From positions 1-22,738 of the IMG/VR virus record IMGVR_UViG_3300018469_000009: 22,738 bases of DNA. One strand, written 5' to 3'. The notes beneath the pieces were generated by a model. It was not told where the DNA came from, searched no databases, and was given only the letters and a program-made list of their open reading frames with translations. Position 1 is the stretch's first letter, and every line of letters starts with the position of its first letter. The translations under genes were made by a program, and so were the position numbers. The DNA is from a virus. Below are positions 1-4,246 of the stretch, one piece after another.

Positions 1-120
1 GCACACCCAGCCTTGCGCGTTGTACTGCAGCGCCGCGTTCGGGCCGGTGCAGAACGGTGGCGTCCAGGCCTGTGCCAGCGCGCCGGTGGTCGACAGCAGC
101 AGCATGATCAGGATCCACAT
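1..120 (-). CDS. Small secreted protein, 3' part cut by window edge
   Basis: Reading leftward from an ATG at 120, forty codons stay open to the window edge. The N-terminus, MWILIMLLLSTTGALAQAW, is a convincing signal peptide: a hydrophobic core followed by a likely ALA-QA cleavage site. The visible mature part has two cysteines, in FCTG and WVC. Compact exported proteins with an 'FCTG....LQY...GWVC' pattern are common hypothetical proteins in alphaproteobacterial phages, but I do not know a function. The start overlaps the end of the upstream gene by 13 nt, which suggests coupled translation as the last visible gene of the leftward repressor operon. The product probably acts in the periplasm or outside the cell. 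The C-terminus is not visible, so length and fold cannot be judged. Confidence 0.6.
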   Translation of the reverse strand, partial: MWILIMLLLSTTGALAQAWTPPFCTGPNAALQYNAQGWVC

Positions 121-284
121 TTGGCCTTCCTCGCCCGGTATTTGCGCTTCTGCAGCTTGACGTATTCGCGGTTGGCGGCGTGCCATTCCCGCTGGTAGTC
201 GGGATGCAACCTGCGCCAGCGAGCCTGTGCAGCCCGCTGGCGTTTCTTCTTCTCGGCCTCGGTGAGCAGAGGCCGCTTGCGCAT
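108..284 (-). CDS. Small basic hypothetical protein (58 aa)
   Basis: The ATG at 284-282 directly abuts the TAA of the PEP-CTERM-like gene, and the frame ends in TGA at 108. The product begins MRKRPLLTEAEKKKRQRAAQ and is very rich in Lys and Arg, with the pattern ARWRRLHPDYQREW...REY..LQKRKYRARK. Short basic helical proteins with repeated 'R.WR..HP.Y' and 'RKYRAR' patterns are frequent in phage genomes and may bind nucleic acid, but that is inference from composition only. It is the fourth gene of the leftward operon and overlaps the next secreted protein by 13 nt. It has no membrane segment and no recognisable catalytic motif. I recognise no named family. Confidence 0.55.
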   Translation of the reverse strand: MRKRPLLTEAEKKKRQRAAQARWRRLHPDYQREWHAANREYVKLQKRKYRARKAKCGS

Positions 285-1025
285 TTACGCCAAGCGACGA
301 CGACGTAGCCGGTTGAAGCCAAACAATCCCAGAACGCCGGCCAGCAACGCAGGCAAGCCCGCGCCGACCGCTGGTCCCGGCACCGCGAACGGCAGCAGGA
401 AAAACGAGTCCGGCCCGTCGTTGGCGTTGGTGATCCTGGCAAAGAACCCGATGCGATCGCCGGCGTTGATGCCGGCCAGCGAGAAGCCGCTGATGGTATA
501 GTCAGGGAACCCCGTGCCGTTGTTCAGCGGGTCGATGTCGTAGCCGCCCGGTCCCGGCGAGAACACCGCGAGCACGGATTGAGTTGTGAAGTTCAAGAAC
601 CAAAAGCTCTCCAGCACCTGCGTGCTGGTGCCGGCTTGGTTGCTGTCGACACCGACCGAGAACGTCAGATTGCCGCCGAGCGCCTGCAGGAACGGTGAGC
701 CGGCGTTGATGGTGTAGCCAGAGTTCACGCCGCCGAACACGTCGGCACCCAGCGAGCCGCCGACCACGGACGTCGAGAAGTACGGCAGCGTGGTCAAATT
801 CCCCTGATTTCCGAACAGGTTATAGCCGAACCCGCTAGGCTGTTGAGGTTGGTTGGCCCCGCAGATGAGGCATGGCAGGTTGGTGACCTGCTGCCCTGGT
901 GCCGTTGGCGACACCGTCAGCACTGCAGCGCCGGCCAAATTCCAATCGATGCCGCCGAGAATGTCCGCTTTCGCGCCGCTGGCGAGCGCGCAAAGCATGG
1001 CAGATGCCAGCAGTAGCTTCTTCAT
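285..1025 (-). CDS. Exported protein with PEP-CTERM (VPxPA-like) sorting tail
   Basis: The 246-residue product has a signal peptide (MKKLLLASAMLCALASGAKA, likely cleavage after AKA). A Gly/Asn/Thr/Phe-rich body predicted to be beta-structured follows. The C-terminus is tripartite: VPGPAVGAGLPALL, a hydrophobic stretch AGVLGLFGFN, then RLRRRRLA. That is the layout of PEP-CTERM-class sorting signals, in the VPxPA/'PGP..GAGLP' variant common in Bradyrhizobium and relatives, where exosortase-type transpeptidases process exported proteins. The body has a CLIC pair and a segment 'SGFSLAGINAGDRIGFFARITNANDGPDSF' that resembles bodies of chromosomal PEP-CTERM proteins. An AGAGGAG Shine-Dalgarno precedes the ATG at 1025. 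It lies 31 nt after the GcrA-like gene. No exosortase is visible, so processing would rely on the host. Such genes are unusual in phages; this is probably accessory cargo. Confidence 0.75.
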   Translation of the reverse strand: MKKLLLASAMLCALASGAKADILGGIDWNLAGAAVLTVSPTAPGQQVTNLPCLICGANQPQQPSGFGYNLFGNQGNLTTLPYFSTSVVGGSLGADVFGGVNSGYTINAGSPFLQALGGNLTFSVGVDSNQAGTSTQVLESFWFLNFTTQSVLAVFSPGPGGYDIDPLNNGTGFPDYTISGFSLAGINAGDRIGFFARITNANDGPDSFFLLPFAVPGPAVGAGLPALLAGVLGLFGFNRLRRRRLA

Positions 1026-1056
1026 AGGCTTCGTCTCCTCTGGGGTTGGTAGACAC

Positions 1057-1512
1057 TCACGATAGCACCTTTAGCGACGGGCAGGACCGCACCGCGTGCA
1101 CCCAGCAGTACGAGCTGCTGCCGTGCCTGGGCTCGCCGCAGAACAGGAACGGCGCGCGGTCGCCCTCCGGCCACCGGCAGTCGTTCGGCTCGAGCTGCTC
1201 GAGCGGCACCCGCCCGGCCGACGGTCGTGACATCGGCCTGAACCGCGGCGTCAGCCGGATCTTGGCCACGTAGGGTTTTGGCTTGCGGTTCTTGCGGCCG
1301 GCGTACGAGCGCGGCGGCTGGCGCTTCGGCACCCCGGCGTGCCGGCCGTGCCCGATGCAGGCGTTCTTGGTCAGCGTGATCTTGAACTCCAGCGACAGCC
1401 GCTGCGCGATCGCGGTGTAGCTCAGCTTGGGGTCGATCCTCAGCAGCTCGTGGAAGCGCGCGTCGAGCTGCGGCGTCCTGCGCCAGATCCCGGTGGTGGC
1501 GTTGGTCTTCAT
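1057..1512 (-). CDS. gcrA: GcrA-family transcriptional regulator
   Basis: The 151-residue product carries both GcrA signatures. Residues 31-63 (SYTAIAQRLS...LTKNACIGHGRHAGVPKR) match the family's N-terminal helix-turn-helix, normally written '..IA..LG..T+NAVIGK.HRLGL'. Residues 104-140 (LEQLEPNDCRWPEGD...FLFCG....SSSYCWVHA) match the C-terminal block with C112, WP114-115, C125, C136 and H139. In Caulobacter, GcrA binds sigma-70 RNA polymerase and activates promoters carrying CcrM-methylated GANTC sites. The start at 1512 gives a 4-nt ATGA overlap with the upstream repressor, so both are probably cotranslated. The middle (residues 64-100) is a basic Pro-rich linker. The N-terminus lacks the usual 'MSWT.ERV..L..LW' opening and reads IWRRTPQLDARFHELL instead, so it is a divergent phage version. 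Its target promoters are unknown. Confidence 0.85.
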   Translation of the reverse strand: MKTNATTGIWRRTPQLDARFHELLRIDPKLSYTAIAQRLSLEFKITLTKNACIGHGRHAGVPKRQPPRSYAGRKNRKPKPYVAKIRLTPRFRPMSRPSAGRVPLEQLEPNDCRWPEGDRAPFLFCGEPRHGSSSYCWVHAVRSCPSLKVLS

Positions 1513-1730
1513 CGCTTGCGCCTCGGCTTGGGCCGCATCGCCCACAGATCGTCGCGGACATCGAGGCCCATCTTCTTGATGCGGGATCGCAGGACATCGG
1601 CGGTCGCCGCCGGCAGCTTACCCTTGCGCCAGTTGCTGACCGCGCTGGGGGTCGAGCCGGTCAGGGCGGCGACCTTCTGGTTGCCGCCCAGCACGTCGAT
1701 CAGGATCCGGGTCGAGGTAATTGTGGACAT
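1509..1730 (-). CDS. Cro/YdaS-like phage repressor (73 aa)
   Basis: The product has one helix-turn-helix: residues 12-38, DVLGGNQKVAALTGSTPSAVSNWRKGK, with the recognition helix near SAVSNWR. The segment KMGLDVRDDLWAM and a basic tail PKPRRKR follow. This pattern (VLGGN..VA.LTG....V..W.......P......I...G) is shared by small Cro-like regulators of alphaproteobacterial prophages. The start at 1730 is chosen because GGAGG precedes it, and an upstream extension would run through the tandem operators. It is the first gene of the leftward operon and faces the rightward small-gene block, the classical position of a lytic/lysogenic switch regulator. Direct autoregulation is inferred from the dyads at 1743-1774. 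Whether it acts as maintenance repressor or Cro is not decided by sequence. The presence of such a gene hints at a temperate phage. Confidence 0.78.
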   Translation of the reverse strand: MSTITSTRILIDVLGGNQKVAALTGSTPSAVSNWRKGKLPAATADVLRSRIKKMGLDVRDDLWAMRPKPRRKR

Positions 1731-1742
1731 CCTGGGGTTTCC

Positions 1743-1774
1743 TCCAAATCGTTTGGACGTCCAGATTAGTTGGA
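1743..1774. promoter_or_regulatory. Tandem 15-bp operator dyads (TCCA-N7-TGGA)
   Basis: Two dyads lie head to tail: TCCAAATCGTTTGGA (1743-1757, six-base perfect arms) and TCCAGATTAGTTGGA (1760-1774, four-base outer arms). Their centres are 17 bp apart. The junction itself forms the palindrome TGGACGTCCA (1754-1763). They sit 13 nt upstream of the repressor start and overlap candidate promoters in both directions, so they are the likely binding sites of the repressor encoded at 1509-1730. Confidence 0.65.
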
Positions 1775-1790
1775 TTAGCGTGCCGGTCAA
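1763..1790 (-). promoter_or_regulatory. Candidate leftward promoter of repressor operon
   Basis: On the minus strand, TTGACC (1790-1785) and TAATCT (1768-1763) are separated by 16 nt, a plausible sigma-70 pair. The -10 lies inside the second operator dyad, which fits autorepression. A weaker rightward pair, TTGGAC (1753-1758) and TAGCGT (1776-1781) with a 17-nt spacer, overlaps the same dyads and could serve the gene at 1808. Confidence 0.45.
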
Positions 1791-1807
1791 GCACAGGAGA
1801 TGGCAAA

Positions 1808-2107
1808 ATGACAAAAGAACAGTTCAAGCAGCAGGCGCGCGAGATGCTCCAGGACGGTCGGGTGCTCGAGGCCGGCTGGATCGTTAACCTGCGAATGGGG
1901 GCCCCGCCGGAGGCCACCGAAAACGAGCTGTACGTGGCGCGCTGCGGGTTCTTCTTTGGCGCGCGCTTCATGCTGGAGATCATGGTCGACGCGCAGCGCG
2001 CCTCGGAGCAGGATCTGCGGCGCACCGTCGCCAACCTGCGAAAAGAGCTGGAGACGTTCGGCGCGCAGCTGGTCAAGGACGCCGGCCAGGACGAGGCTCT
2101 GCACTGA
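1808..2107 (+). CDS. Hypothetical protein (99 aa), first gene of rightward block
   Basis: The ATG at 1808 is preceded by AGGAG at a normal distance, and the frame closes with TGA at 2107. The product (MTKEQFKQQAREMLQDGRVL...) looks mostly alpha-helical. The last third, QRASEQDLRRTVANLRKELETFGAQLVKD, has heptad-like spacing that suggests a short coiled coil. There is one Cys, no signal peptide and no membrane segment. It is divergently oriented from the repressor and shares the operator region with it, so it probably behaves as the first gene expressed when repression is lifted. I do not recognise the family. A host-modulating or regulatory role would be typical for this position but is not shown by the sequence. 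Confidence 0.65.
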   Translation: MTKEQFKQQAREMLQDGRVLEAGWIVNLRMGAPPEATENELYVARCGFFFGARFMLEIMVDAQRASEQDLRRTVANLRKELETFGAQLVKDAGQDEALH

Positions 2108-2111
2108 CGGT

Positions 2112-2141
2112 TTGACAGGCCTGCCGTGGTGGCAGTATAAG
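2112..2141 (+). promoter_or_regulatory. Strong sigma-70-like promoter, repeat copy 1
   Basis: A consensus TTGACA (2112-2117) is followed after 18 nt by TATAAG (2136-2141). The spacer contains the small dyad CTGCC-GTGGT-GGCAG (2121-2135). Positions 2112-2134 recur at 2640-2662 with only two differences in 23. The promoter lies directly in front of the 24-codon gene at 2170. Confidence 0.72.
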
Positions 2142-2169
2142 GGCCGCCCATCACAACGGAGGACTGACA

Positions 2170-2244
2170 ATGCAAGCATCCAACCTGCTCGCCGCGGCCG
2201 CGCTGATCGCGTTCTGCGGCGCGATCCTGCTGGTGATCCCATGA
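2170..2244 (+). CDS. 24-residue single-span membrane peptide
   Basis: ATG at 2170 opens a 25-codon frame encoding MQASNLLAAAALIAFCGAIL followed by LVIP and TGA. It is one hydrophobic span with almost no flanking residues, so it probably sits in the inner membrane. Three features make it credible despite its length: a GGAGG at 2158-2162, seven nt before the ATG; a near-consensus promoter starting about 50 nt upstream; and a 4-nt ATGA overlap with the next gene. It could be a functional microprotein or a leader peptide whose translation opens the start of the downstream gene. No homology can be judged at this size. Confidence 0.5.
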   Translation: MQASNLLAAAALIAFCGAILLVIP

Positions 2245-2423
2245 GCCGCTTTCGCGCCTGCCCATGCGGCTCCGGGCTCGCCAGCGAATGGCAGTGCGAC
2301 GCCCGCGGCATCGAGCTGACCCGGACCTGCCTGAAGTGCCACAAAGAGAAAATGCGGCGCTACCGGCCGGACGTCTTGACCGACCCGAACTATTGGCACG
2401 ACGAGCCGATCGAGGAGGACTGA
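2241..2423 (+). CDS. Cys-rich small zinc-binding-like protein (60 aa)
   Basis: The start overlaps the preceding microprotein stop (ATGA), and the frame ends at 2423. The sequence MSRFRACPCGSGLASEWQCD...LTRTCLKCHKEKM has cysteines at 7, 9, 19, 30 and 33 plus His34. This is suited to one zinc knuckle and resembles the CPCGSG start of SEC-C-type motifs. The tail YRPDVLTDPNYWHDEPIEED is the hallmark of a conserved hypothetical family that I associate with rhizobial phages and chromosomes, with 'YRPDVL...NYW.DEPI.ED' nearly invariant. Function is unknown. It is probably cytoplasmic, and the metal site suggests contact with nucleic acid or protein (inference). The next gene begins 1 nt after its TGA. 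Confidence 0.75.
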   Translation: MSRFRACPCGSGLASEWQCDARGIELTRTCLKCHKEKMRRYRPDVLTDPNYWHDEPIEED

Positions 2424-2424
2424 C

Positions 2425-2613
2425 ATGCACACCTATTTCAAGACAAAGGGCGAGGATGTTTGGACCGTCGGGCACTACAAGCTCGTCGGTGACGAACATT
2501 GCTCCTCGGAGCACGTCTGGGAAGCAATGAAGGATTTTGGCAGCGAGGTCGAAGCTGCCGCCTACGTCAATTACCTGAACGGCGGCGAGGGAAGCTGGCG
2601 GGCGTCACGCTGA
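2425..2613 (+). CDS. Hypothetical protein (62 aa)
   Basis: The start lies one base after the preceding stop, with GAGGAGG from the previous gene's end as ribosome-binding site. The product begins MHTYFKTKGEDVWTVGHYKL and continues VGDEHCSSEHVWEAMKDFGSEVEAAAYVNYLNGG. The first half looks like a short beta-hairpin and the second like a helix. The 'DFGSEVEAAAYVNYLNGG' ending resembles small phage proteins in which a 'sEaeA...v.yLNGG' helix closes the fold. No catalytic motif, membrane span or signal is present. It is the last gene before a dyad and the second promoter cassette, so it closes the first transcription segment of the rightward block. Confidence 0.6.
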   Translation: MHTYFKTKGEDVWTVGHYKLVGDEHCSSEHVWEAMKDFGSEVEAAAYVNYLNGGEGSWRASR

Positions 2614-2621
2614 CAGCGTTT

Positions 2622-2665
2622 CTATGCCACCCTGCCAGATTGACAGGGCTGCCGGGGTGGCATAG
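2622..2665. repeat. Perfect 11-bp inverted repeat spanning promoter 2
   Basis: CTATGCCACCC (2622-2632) is exactly inverted by GGGTGGCATAG (2655-2665). The 22-nt interval holds the -35 box, and the right arm covers the first bases of the -10. It could be an operator, or an RNA hairpin that stops read-through from the gene ending at 2613; no T-run follows. Confidence 0.6.
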
Positions 2666-2668
2666 ACT
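2640..2668 (+). promoter_or_regulatory. Sigma-70-like promoter, repeat copy 2
   Basis: TTGACA (2640-2645), a 17-nt spacer and TAGACT (2663-2668). It shares 21 of 23 positions with the cassette at 2112-2134, including the TGCC-N5-GGCA spacer dyad. An AACGGAGG ribosome-binding site, also shared with copy 1, precedes the next start at 2700. Confidence 0.62.
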
Positions 2669-2699
2669 GCTTCCGTTCATCAACAACGGAGGTTTTCCC

Positions 2700-2990
2700 A
2701 TGATGAAGCCAAGTCGACGCGACCGCCGCCGCCGCGAAGCCCGCGAGGCGCTGTACCGGGCCGAGCTGCGACGCGACCAGATCCTCGCCATGCTGGTCCT
2801 CAACACCAACCGCATCAAGCGGCTCCGCGCCGCGCTGGCGCGGCTCGACAAGCTCGATCCGCTGCACATCAGCAACCAGCCGCTGTCGGTGGCCGAGGGC
2901 AAGCTGCTCCACCCGGAGACACTCGCGCTTGTCACAAGGATGGCCCGCGAGCTGAACGACGACATCCCCGACCTCGGGGGCGACCGATGA
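2700..2990 (+). CDS. Basic helical hypothetical protein (96 aa)
   Basis: The start at 2700 is chosen because ACGGAGG lies about 8 nt upstream and promoter copy 2 ends just before it; the open frame extends further upstream without a ribosome-binding site. The N-terminus, MMKPSRRDRRRREAREALYR, is strongly basic. Residues 15-52 form a probable long helix or coiled coil (ALYRAELRRDQILAMLVLNTNRIKRLRAALARLDKLD). The C-terminal half (LSVAEGKLLHPETLALVTRMARELNDDIPDL) is a second helical patch. A role in binding DNA or RNA is possible from charge alone. The TGA overlaps the next start by 4 nt. I recognise no named family. Confidence 0.65.
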   Translation: MMKPSRRDRRRREAREALYRAELRRDQILAMLVLNTNRIKRLRAALARLDKLDPLHISNQPLSVAEGKLLHPETLALVTRMARELNDDIPDLGGDR

Positions 2991-3436
2991 GGATGCGCGT
3001 GACCCTGACCGACGGCGGCCGCAAGGCCGCCGGGTTCACCGCCAAGGCAAAGGGCGACTGCGTCGCCCGCGCCATCGCGATCGCCAGCGGCCGGCCCTAC
3101 GCCGAGGTCCACGCCCGGCTCGCCGCCGGCCGCGGCTCTCAGCGCGCGACACCGCGTACCGGCAAGCAAGAGGCCAGCGCCGACAATGGCGTCCACGTCC
3201 GGCGCAAGTGGTGCCAGGACTACATGCGCGAGCTGGGGTTCGTCTGGGTGCCGACCATGGGGATCGGCACCGGCTGCACGGTGCACCTGCGCCGCGGCGA
3301 GCTGCCGAACGGCCGCCTGATCGCGTCGCTCAGCAAGCACTGGACCGCCGTGATCGATGGCGTGATTTTCGACAACCACGACCCGTCACGCGGCGGCACG
3401 CGCTGCGTGTACGGTTACTGGAAACTTAATCAGTAG
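2987..3436 (+). CDS. Conserved phage protein, possible papain-like fold (149 aa)
   Basis: The start overlaps the preceding stop by 4 nt. Conserved-looking blocks are GDCVARAIAIASGRPYAEVH (residues 23-42), NGVHVRRKW (67-75), LGFVWVPTMGIGTGCTVHLR (83-102), LPNGRLIASLSKHWTAVIDGVIFDN (106-130) and RCVYGYW (139-145). I recognise this as a widespread hypothetical family in phages and plasmids ('DCV.RAIAIA...Y.EV', 'VSKH..AVIDGVI.D', 'R.VYGYW'). Cys25 at the start of a helix, His117 before a beta-strand and Asp129/Asn130 after it have the order of a papain-like cysteine peptidase or transglutaminase triad, so a peptidase-like role is possible. That is inference; the family has no established function known to me. 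It is probably cytoplasmic. Confidence 0.75.
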   Translation: MRMRVTLTDGGRKAAGFTAKAKGDCVARAIAIASGRPYAEVHARLAAGRGSQRATPRTGKQEASADNGVHVRRKWCQDYMRELGFVWVPTMGIGTGCTVHLRRGELPNGRLIASLSKHWTAVIDGVIFDNHDPSRGGTRCVYGYWKLNQ

Positions 3437-3457
3437 TCACGCGAAAGGACGTTTCCT

Positions 3458-3736
3458 ATGCCAAGCCTACCAAAGCACCGCGCAAGAGCCGTTGAGGCGA
3501 TGGCCCGGCATTGTTGCGCGACTGACAAAACGGACGGGTTTTGCTGTCCGCGTGACGGTAAGTGCCAACAGAACCTTGATGGCAAGCACGACCATCTGGA
3601 CTGCATGAGGTCGGCTGAAAACCTGATGCGGACAATGGAAGGGCGCGGCATGTCCGTGGTATGGGACCACGATCCGGCCAACCATCCAGACCCCATAGTG
3701 AACGCGGCTGAACTCGCTGCAATCCGGGGCCTCTAA
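3458..3736 (+). CDS. Cys-rich hypothetical protein (92 aa)
   Basis: An AAAGGA precedes the ATG at 3458. The product, MPSLPKHRARAVEAMARHCC..., has Cys19-Cys20, Cys29-Cys30, Cys36 and Cys49, with His18, His44 and His46 between and around them. These are enough ligands for a metal site in the first half. The second half (RSAENLMRTMEGRGMSVVWDHD) looks helical and the tail VNAAELAAIRGL is a short amphipathic helix. There is no signal peptide, so the paired cysteines are more likely metal ligands than disulfides. It follows the papain-like candidate by 21 nt and is transcribed with it. I recognise no family. Confidence 0.6.
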   Translation: MPSLPKHRARAVEAMARHCCATDKTDGFCCPRDGKCQQNLDGKHDHLDCMRSAENLMRTMEGRGMSVVWDHDPANHPDPIVNAAELAAIRGL

Positions 3737-3745
3737 CATCACACT

Positions 3746-3910
3746 ATGGACCCGAAGGCCATGAACAAAAACGACCATCTGGAAATGCTGTGGCTCTGCC
3801 TGCGCTGCAACGACAAGTTCAAGGCGGGGCAGATCATCGTGAGATACAGATTAACGTGCCCATCATGTGGTGGCGAGGATTTGCGCTGCGTCGATGAGAG
3901 CAAGCATTAG
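3746..3910 (+). CDS. 54-residue zinc-ribbon protein
   Basis: The short frame starts ATG at 3746 and ends TAG at 3910. It encodes MDPKAMNKNDHLEMLWLCLR followed by CNDKFKAGQIIVRYRLTCPSCGGEDLRCVDESKH. Two CxxC knuckles (C18-x2-C21 and C38-x2-CGG) are separated by 16 residues, the layout of a rubredoxin/zinc-ribbon fold such as those in small transcription or RNA-binding proteins. The Shine-Dalgarno before 3746 is weak; Met6 at 3761, with GAAGG close upstream, is an alternative start. It is the last gene of the rightward block, 16 nt before a strong hairpin. Target and function are unknown, but the CxxC pairs make a chance frame unlikely. Confidence 0.6.
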   Translation: MDPKAMNKNDHLEMLWLCLRCNDKFKAGQIIVRYRLTCPSCGGEDLRCVDESKH

Positions 3911-3926
3911 CATCACAATAAAGCAT

Positions 3927-3958
3927 CCGCCCCGGCGAGGGCTGCTCAGCCGGGGCGG
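3927..3958 (+). terminator. GC-rich hairpin ending the rightward block
   Basis: CCGCCCCGGC (3927-3936) pairs perfectly with GCCGGGGCGG (3949-3958) across a 12-nt loop, 16 nt after the last rightward stop codon. There is no clear T-run after the stem, so it is a strong barrier or processing stem rather than a textbook intrinsic terminator. Confidence 0.65.
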
Positions 3959-3981
3959 AACGCCTGCATGCGTGACAGGCG

Positions 3982-4011
3982 GGGTGCTTTGTTCATCACA
4001 ACGAAGCACCC
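3982..4011. terminator. Hairpin between convergent operons
   Basis: GGGTGCTTTGTT (3982-3993) pairs with AACGAAGCACCC (4000-4011), with one T/G mismatch and a 6-nt loop. It lies 31 nt beyond the last late gene's stop at 4043, so it can end the leftward late transcript. It can also back up the hairpin at 3927-3958 for the rightward one. Confidence 0.65.
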
Positions 4012-4042
4012 GGAAGATAGGGCCGCGACCGTCCACCGTCAA

Positions 4043-4246
4043 TTACAGCCGGATCGGGCCCACGACGCCCAGCAGGCTGGCGATGATCCAGACCACCACC
4101 AGCACCACGACCACCGTGATCAGCACGTTGACGATCAGGCCGATCGGGTGCGGCATCGGCACCAGCGGCAGCAGCTGCTGGACCGCCCACAAGATGACGC
4201 CCAGCACAATCAATATCAGAATGACGGAAATCAGGGTCCCGATCAT
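4043..4246 (-). CDS. Two-span membrane protein, Thivi_2564-like
   Basis: The start at 4246 gives a 4-nt overlap with the endolysin stop. The 67-residue product is almost entirely hydrophobic: span 1 is residues 2-26, then a Pro-rich turn LPLVPMPHP, then span 2 at residues 35-60. The order 'hydrophobic helix, P.P..I..I.N, VVVV.VVWI..LLG' resembles the Thivi_2564 family of small membrane proteins, which has no assigned activity. Its place directly after the endolysin, as the last late gene, and its two-helix shape with short termini make a holin or lysis-accessory role reasonable by inference. A separate single-span protein at 5156-5368 is the other holin candidate. Confidence 0.65.
   Translation of the reverse strand: MIGTLISVILILIVLGVILWAVQQLLPLVPMPHPIGLIVNVLITVVVVLVVVWIIASLLGVVGPIRL

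Noticed and set aside
1731-2699. GANTC methylation sites in the promoters as direct GcrA targets
   Set aside because: I found no GANTC in the operator region or in the two promoter cassettes, so direct GcrA/CcrM control of these promoters is not supported by the window.
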